A DNA stretch of 28,679 bases, taken from positions 1 to 28,679 of the IMG/VR virus record IMGVR_UViG_3300027963_000257; one strand, 5' to 3'. The stretch's first letter is position 1. Each line of letters begins with the position of its first letter. The notes beneath the pieces are model-generated. The model was not told the DNA's origin, did no database searches, and worked only from the letters and a program-made list of their open reading frames with translations. Position numbers and translations under genes: made by a program. Source of the DNA: a virus. Positions 24,837 to 28,679 of the stretch are shown piece after piece.

Positions 24837-25111
24837 TTTTTCTTTGGTTTATTGGTTTTGACCGTATGGTCTGAATTGCGACTGAACGAACGATTGGCGC
24901 TTGGGGTCTTGAGCTTAAGATTTCCTGAAGCATTGCTCCCCCCTTTGGACAAGGGAACCACATGGTCGATGTCTTTTCCAGTACGGTCAACGCCCTTCTT
25001 GTCCATCTCACTTCTTGCTCGTTGGCGTTCAAGGCGGGTATCAGATTCGCCTCTTGTTTTTTGCTGTTCATATTCTTTCTTGTATGGTCTAGGTTTGTTT
25101 ACGTAGGGCAT
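24833..25111 (-). CDS. HNH endonuclease
   Basis: 92 residues behind a strong Shine-Dalgarno (AAGGAGG at 25116-25122). After a very basic N-terminal region (residues 5-46) comes the HNH core: D49-H50-V-V-P-L, GGSNASGNLKLKT with N64, and N73 in PSANRSF. The C-terminus is Lys-rich. The fold normally binds one metal and cuts DNA. The protein is small, with one short zinc-free HNH motif, so it could be a free-standing nuclease of the replication block or a remnant of a homing enzyme. There is no intron or interrupted gene next to it, which favours a resident function. It overlaps the helicase gene by four bases. Confidence 0.75.
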   Translation of the reverse strand: MPYVNKPRPYKKEYEQQKTRGESDTRLERQRARSEMDKKGVDRTGKDIDHVVPLSKGGSNASGNLKLKTPSANRSFSRNSDHTVKTNKPKKK

Positions 25112-25128
25112 GATGCCTCCTTAAAATT

Positions 25129-25443
25129 TTATTCAAGTGTTGCTTTGAGTTTCAAGGCGTGTAATAAGTCGGCTAAACCGCGCAGAATTTCACAGCCTTC
25201 CCACTCGCCCGTTATCTTTATGCGAACCGTATGTACATCTTCTAACGTCCTAACAGTTTCGTCTTTCGGGTTGTCACCTGTCAATAGCGTAACTTCCATC
25301 AATTGCGAAAAACCCGAGGGGGTTTCAAACTCCAATATAGTGATTTCACTGTTACCGTTCCCTTCTTCACCCACCACAGCACGTACAGCACCGTAGTAGG
25401 TGTTCCAATCATTAGGTTCGTAAGTGGTTGAATCAAATTTCAT
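25129..25443 (-). CDS. Small acidic protein of unknown function
   Basis: 104 residues; AGGAG lies about eight bases upstream, within the 3' end of the nuclease gene. Strand-rich N-terminal part (WNTYYGAVRAVVGEEG, SEITILEFETP), then EVTLLTGDNPKDETV and VHTVRIKITGEWEGCEIL, ending in a helix (RGLADLLHALKLKATLE). The composition is acidic with no membrane segment or catalytic motif. It sits between the Cas4-like nuclease and the HNH gene and is surely co-transcribed. I do not recognise a family. Confidence 0.65.
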   Translation of the reverse strand: MKFDSTTYEPNDWNTYYGAVRAVVGEEGNGNSEITILEFETPSGFSQLMEVTLLTGDNPKDETVRTLEDVHTVRIKITGEWEGCEILRGLADLLHALKLKATLE

Positions 25444-25445
25444 CT

Positions 25446-26108
25446 TTAACTCCTGTTGTACTCACATTGTTTGACTGCACAGAACTTGCACAGTGGCCCA
25501 CTAATAGGGTTCCACACCCCATTTTCCAATGCCGCCTCAATCCGTGCAACAACCATTGCTGGTTTTTCTAGGTACTTTTGCATCATTTCTCTATGGTGCT
25601 CAACCTTCAAAAATTCCTTGCACACCGTGAAGATCAACGCAGACTTAACTCTATTGATTTTGGGGAACTTGGCAAAGATACCCGCCGCCACAAGGTCAAG
25701 CTGTTTGGTATCTGCGTACCGCGTGTTCTTGCTGGTTTTGTAGTCGGCAGAATGCGCTAAGCCTTTTGCCTCGTTAAGCACGACCAAGTCGGCAATACCA
25801 TGCCACCATACGTTCGGAGCATGGAACTCGCAAGCTTCTAAATCTTTGGTCAACCCCAGCTTTACCTCGCACAGCTTCTCCCCCTCTAAATTTTTAAGGG
25901 CATCCAGTGTGTCTTGCATGTAGTCGAACGCTGGCGGGATAGGTTTATCGTCCCGAATGTATTCCTCTGCCACAGTATGAGCAGTCTTGCCGTACAGCGT
26001 TGCCGTTGTATCAGGCTCAACAATGTCCTTGGCTATCTTGGTGTGATAGTACTTCTTAGGGCATTGCTCAAATGTTTTCAAGCTACTGAACGACCACACA
26101 ATACTCAT
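25446..26108 (-). CDS. Cas4-like PD-(D/E)XK exonuclease with iron-sulfur Cys set
   Basis: 220 residues; the start overlaps the previous stop as ATGA. The N-terminus reads WSFSSLKTFEQCPKKYY, the classic RecB/AddB/Cas4-type opening with C16. Active-site pieces follow: GKTAH44, E81, G-I-A-D107, and D122-Y-K124-T-S. The C-terminus has C207-x2-C210-x4-C215, which with C16 forms the four-Cys [4Fe-4S] set of Cas4 and AddB. The family (PF12705-like) degrades DNA ends. No Cas1 or Cas2 and no CRISPR array are present, so this is a phage recombination or replication nuclease, not an adaptation enzyme. It lies two genes after the polymerase. Confidence 0.85.
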   Translation of the reverse strand: MSIVWSFSSLKTFEQCPKKYYHTKIAKDIVEPDTTATLYGKTAHTVAEEYIRDDKPIPPAFDYMQDTLDALKNLEGEKLCEVKLGLTKDLEACEFHAPNVWWHGIADLVVLNEAKGLAHSADYKTSKNTRYADTKQLDLVAAGIFAKFPKINRVKSALIFTVCKEFLKVEHHREMMQKYLEKPAMVVARIEAALENGVWNPISGPLCKFCAVKQCEYNRS

Positions 26109-27040
26109 GCTGTTTCCTCTACCAAGTAAGCTTCGCGTTTACGGGGTTCCCCGTTACCACGCACAAATGAATTCCACCAATAGATACCGCTCTTGCGTTG
26201 CTTGAAGTGGCCTCGCACGTAGTGGGCTGAAATATCTGAACGGCGACTTACGACACCCTCGGTGGTGGCGCTCTCAATCTCTTCTAAATGCAACAGTGTG
26301 TACGCACTAGCAGAGTATGCCTTTTGTTTTTTACCACCGAGTTTCATGCTTTTGAGAGGTGTCCGTGCAGGAACTTTAGTTCGACCTACTCCGCTTTTAC
26401 AGCTAAGCAAAAGATAAGAAGCAAACATAAGGCATGGGATTTCTGTGGCAGATTCCCTGATATGTTGTTGTGTTTCAGGCGATTCATATAGTTGTTTAAA
26501 ACGCTCGGGTGGAACTCCCGCTTTTTCTGCGGCTACGATGAACGATACGCACGGTATGATGTTGCAATCAACAGCATCGTCTCCGTTGACCCTAGAGCTA
26601 ATGGACACTTTAAGTGCGCCAACCGCATTCATACCAAATAAAAACATAAAAAAACTATGCTGAATGCGACCGTCAACAAACTCCCAATACGGCAAACAAG
26701 TGAACACGCCCTCGCTGATTTCTCGGATGTATGCGCCGATGCGTGTTATCTCAACGATGCCGTTGATAAGTCCGTTGTGACGTAGCTTGCGGATGTCCTC
26801 TGTTAGCGGGTATTCAATCACTGTATGCGGGTACGGCATACGCAATTCAACAAGGTTAGGCATCTTGAAAGATTTAGAACGCACAAGCATTTCGGCGCTC
26901 AACGCAACTTCGGGCGACAGAATAAATGTCTGCACATCCTTCTTCGGTACGTTGTGGTGGAACTCAATCGGCACCCCAAACTCATTGGACGTGGCACGGT
27001 CAAAAAATTTGTCGATCAGTGGTTTATTAACAATCCCCAT
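26105..27040 (-). CDS. Conserved-type protein of unknown function beside DNA polymerase
   Basis: 311 residues from the ATG at 27040, chosen because GGGAG sits five bases upstream; a GTG at 27064 would add eight residues. Most of the protein is mixed alpha/beta (FGVPIEFHHNVPKKDVQTF, LVELRMPYPHTVIEYP) with a Cys/hydrophobic middle (CNIIPCVSFIVAAEKAGVPP). The C-terminus carries a basic aromatic motif, HYVRGHFKQRKSGIYWW, then FVRGNGEPRKREAYLV. VRGHF-x(n)-SG-x(n)-W-x(n)-RG motifs occur at the ends of many phage and plasmid proteins of unknown function and may bind nucleic acid. It overlaps the polymerase by 14 bases and the nuclease by four, so it belongs to the replication operon. No enzyme motif is apparent. 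Confidence 0.7.
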   Translation of the reverse strand: MGIVNKPLIDKFFDRATSNEFGVPIEFHHNVPKKDVQTFILSPEVALSAEMLVRSKSFKMPNLVELRMPYPHTVIEYPLTEDIRKLRHNGLINGIVEITRIGAYIREISEGVFTCLPYWEFVDGRIQHSFFMFLFGMNAVGALKVSISSRVNGDDAVDCNIIPCVSFIVAAEKAGVPPERFKQLYESPETQQHIRESATEIPCLMFASYLLLSCKSGVGRTKVPARTPLKSMKLGGKKQKAYSASAYTLLHLEEIESATTEGVVSRRSDISAHYVRGHFKQRKSGIYWWNSFVRGNGEPRKREAYLVEETA

Positions 27041-28679
27041 AACTTCTCCCATACCCTGCTTCACAGTTCAGCGGTAACTCGGATGCCCACGACGGACGTA
27101 AGCGCATACACAATTCAACGTACTCCTTAGCTGTTTCAGCCTCAGCCTCCGGTGCAATGCAAGCCACGGCGTCATGAACGGTCATAACAACGCGGTACTT
27201 TTTCGCAATCATCAACATCTGCTCACCTATCACAATACGTGCAAGTGCTTGGCATACGTTCTCAATCACTTTACCGCCATAGATTCGGTTGAGAATGATA
27301 GCCTTGCCCTTCTTGGTGTCGTACACGTACTCGACATCGCCGTCATCGTCTAACTTTTTACGTAGGTTGGGGTACTTCAAGCGCAGTCCGTTGGGTAACA
27401 GGATGCCGTCTGACCCATCTACCTTGAGAATGCCGCCCCGACCAAAGGATGTGGTTTGTTCACCGATGATTGCGGGGAACACATTTGCCGCCTTTTTCCA
27501 CAACGCTGATATGTTTGGGTAGGTTCGGCGATATGTATCAATGATGCGTTTCGCCTCATCCTCCGATACCTCCACTCCAAAAGTTTTGAGTTGCGTTCTA
27601 AACTTAACCGCACCCATACCATACCCAGCCCCAAGAATCGTTGTTTTACCGACAAAACGCTCATCCTTAGTGATCGCCTCAACCTTCTTGCCATAGATAG
27701 CCGATGCCATGATTTTGTATACATCTTCGCCCCTTTCAAATGCTTCCACCAAATCGTCCTGCCCAGCCAGCCATGCCAACGTCCGTGCCTCAATCTGTGA
27801 TGAATCCGAGTCAATCACCACCATGCCAAACGGCGCAAGGATAGACTTCTTTAGCGGAGATGTGCGTTGTAGGTTTGTAAGTTTGATCTTGTCGTCACCG
27901 CCCCAGCGTCCAGTGTGTGCGGCGTAGTAGCGTAGGGGTACAGGCATTGGGCCTCGGTTAGCGATCCCAATGAACCGCTCGGTGCGGGTCTCTTCAATAG
28001 TTGACTTTGTTCCCAGCCGGGCCGCAACTACTGCTTGTACCCGAGTATCCTCATGCTCCAACAGGGCCTTGAATCCCTCATCCGTCTTAGAGAATGCGTA
28101 AGTCTGCATACCAGTAGCAGGACTTTTCTTCATGGGCGGCTCAACACCAAGAGACACAAGCAAGTCGGCAAACTGAGGGTTGCTCATCAAGGTGTCTTTG
28201 TTAAAGCTATCGAGTAACGTGACCTTCCGTGCTTGCTCTACATGCAAATGTTTTTGCAACATCTCTTTGTCCAACTGCAATACTGGCTCGGTGAACATAC
28301 GGATGGTCAAGTCAATCAGGCGTAGCTCAATCTTTGGAAAGCCTTGGCTCATCAAACCAAACAAGTCCCATGTCAGCTTCACATCATTCTTGCAGTAGTC
28401 GCCGTATCGTGCCAAATCTACCTTGAGGAAGTCTTTGCGAAACTTATTGATGGCGTTGACAACTTCATTACCCTTGACTCCAATTTCATAGTAGGTCGCT
28501 AAGACCCCTAGACTGCCGCCTACCTGAGTACCATGCAATGCTCTCGCCATGCTCAGCGTATCCAACCAACCCTTGGGTGTAATGCCGTACTGCCAATTCA
28601 GTATGGCTCCGTCAAACACTGCGTTGTGCGCCAGCGCAAGGGAATTCTTCCAGTCGTACTTTTGGAGGAACTGGTACAT
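27027..28679 (-). CDS. Family A DNA polymerase, T7-like, with 3'-5' exonuclease (5' partial)
   Basis: The frame is open to the window edge. The ATG at 28679 is probably internal, because the first exonuclease motif (DxE) is missing while Exo II (HNAVFDG, residues 18-24 here) and Exo III (YCKND) are present. Polymerase motif A is D290-SDSSQIEA with catalytic D292; motif B is K345-TTILGAGY353 (K-x7-Y); motif C is VH502-D503. These define a family A replicative polymerase of the T7/Pol I type. The proofreading domain appears intact apart from the missing upstream part. It leads the visible replication operon. Position 353 is Tyr, as in T7 polymerase, whereas many Pol I enzymes have Phe. Confidence 0.92.
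   Translation of the reverse strand: MYQFLQKYDWKNSLALAHNAVFDGAILNWQYGITPKGWLDTLSMARALHGTQVGGSLGVLATYYEIGVKGNEVVNAINKFRKDFLKVDLARYGDYCKNDVKLTWDLFGLMSQGFPKIELRLIDLTIRMFTEPVLQLDKEMLQKHLHVEQARKVTLLDSFNKDTLMSNPQFADLLVSLGVEPPMKKSPATGMQTYAFSKTDEGFKALLEHEDTRVQAVVAARLGTKSTIEETRTERFIGIANRGPMPVPLRYYAAHTGRWGGDDKIKLTNLQRTSPLKKSILAPFGMVVIDSDSSQIEARTLAWLAGQDDLVEAFERGEDVYKIMASAIYGKKVEAITKDERFVGKTTILGAGYGMGAVKFRTQLKTFGVEVSEDEAKRIIDTYRRTYPNISALWKKAANVFPAIIGEQTTSFGRGGILKVDGSDGILLPNGLRLKYPNLRKKLDDDGDVEYVYDTKKGKAIILNRIYGGKVIENVCQALARIVIGEQMLMIAKKYRVVMTVHDAVACIAPEAEAETAKEYVELCMRLRPSWASELPLNCEAGYGRSYGDC
27046..27050 (-). promoter_or_regulatory. Shine-Dalgarno deciding the start at ATG 27040
   Basis: GGGAG on the minus strand, five bases before ATG 27040, lies within the 3' end of the polymerase gene. 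Confidence 0.5.

Noticed and set aside
24833-25111. HNH gene as a homing endonuclease within an intron
   Set aside because: It overlaps the helicase start and has its own strong ribosome-binding site; neither neighbour is interrupted.
25446-26108. Cas4-like gene considered as part of a CRISPR-Cas system
   Set aside because: No Cas1, Cas2, effector or repeat array is present; stand-alone Cas4-like nucleases are common in phage replication blocks.

Overview
This window is part of a double-stranded DNA tailed phage genome (Caudoviricetes), most likely podovirus-like and infecting a Gram-negative bacterium. The sequence shows a virion and lysis block on the plus strand and a DNA replication block on the minus strand, packed with ATGA-type overlaps and almost no non-coding DNA. 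No tape-measure or tail-tube gene, integrase, tRNA, CRISPR array or insertion sequence is visible. A P22 gp10-like tail hub protein and two very large virion proteins favour a short-tailed phage. Gene content resembles uncultured aquatic phages; that habitat and the host are inference. Terminase, portal and capsid genes must lie outside the window. Plus strand, 1-18671: a 5'-truncated glycine-rich fibre or adhesin comes first, followed by a fibre-associated protein, a 2OG-Fe(II) oxygenase-like protein and a small conserved unknown. A lysis cassette (2154-4029) has three small membrane-type proteins, a 3TM-type holin and an M15 peptidase endolysin. Then come a 703-aa tail hub-like protein, a C1q-like fibre protein, a 657-aa virion protein with a DUF4214-like segment, a GNAT acetyltransferase, a 983-aa Gln/Ala-rich virion protein and a 2147-aa large polyvalent protein. 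The last has three Trp-Trp repeats at its N-terminus, an HEXXH...E metallopeptidase-like motif and an LPD38-like C-terminal region; it is probably an ejected internal virion protein. Junction, 18672-18762: the two blocks converge on a 91-bp spacer. It holds one perfect 7-bp GC-rich hairpin whose T-run lies on the minus strand, so it reads as an intrinsic terminator for the replication operon. Minus strand, 28679-18763 (reading leftward): family A DNA polymerase (5' end cut off by the window), an unknown 311-aa protein, a Cas4-like PD-(D/E)XK nuclease, a small unknown, an HNH endonuclease, an SNF2-type helicase, a coiled-coil protein, a four-Cys protein with an acidic tail (possible ssDNA-binding protein), a Cro/Xre-like HTH protein, a prim-pol-DUF927 helicase fusion and a 64-aa protein. 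A sigma70-like promoter with a consensus -35 and an extended -10 lies at 23424-23451. A 15-bp palindrome covers its -35, which suggests an internal, repressible transcription unit that includes the HTH gene. Together these genes can prime, unwind, copy and process phage DNA, with transcription probably by host RNA polymerase at least at this promoter. Nothing here is a clear new defence or counter-defence system. The least explained elements are the metallopeptidase-like giant protein, the four-Cys acidic-tail protein, the 311-aa protein next to the polymerase, and the enzymes embedded in the virion block.
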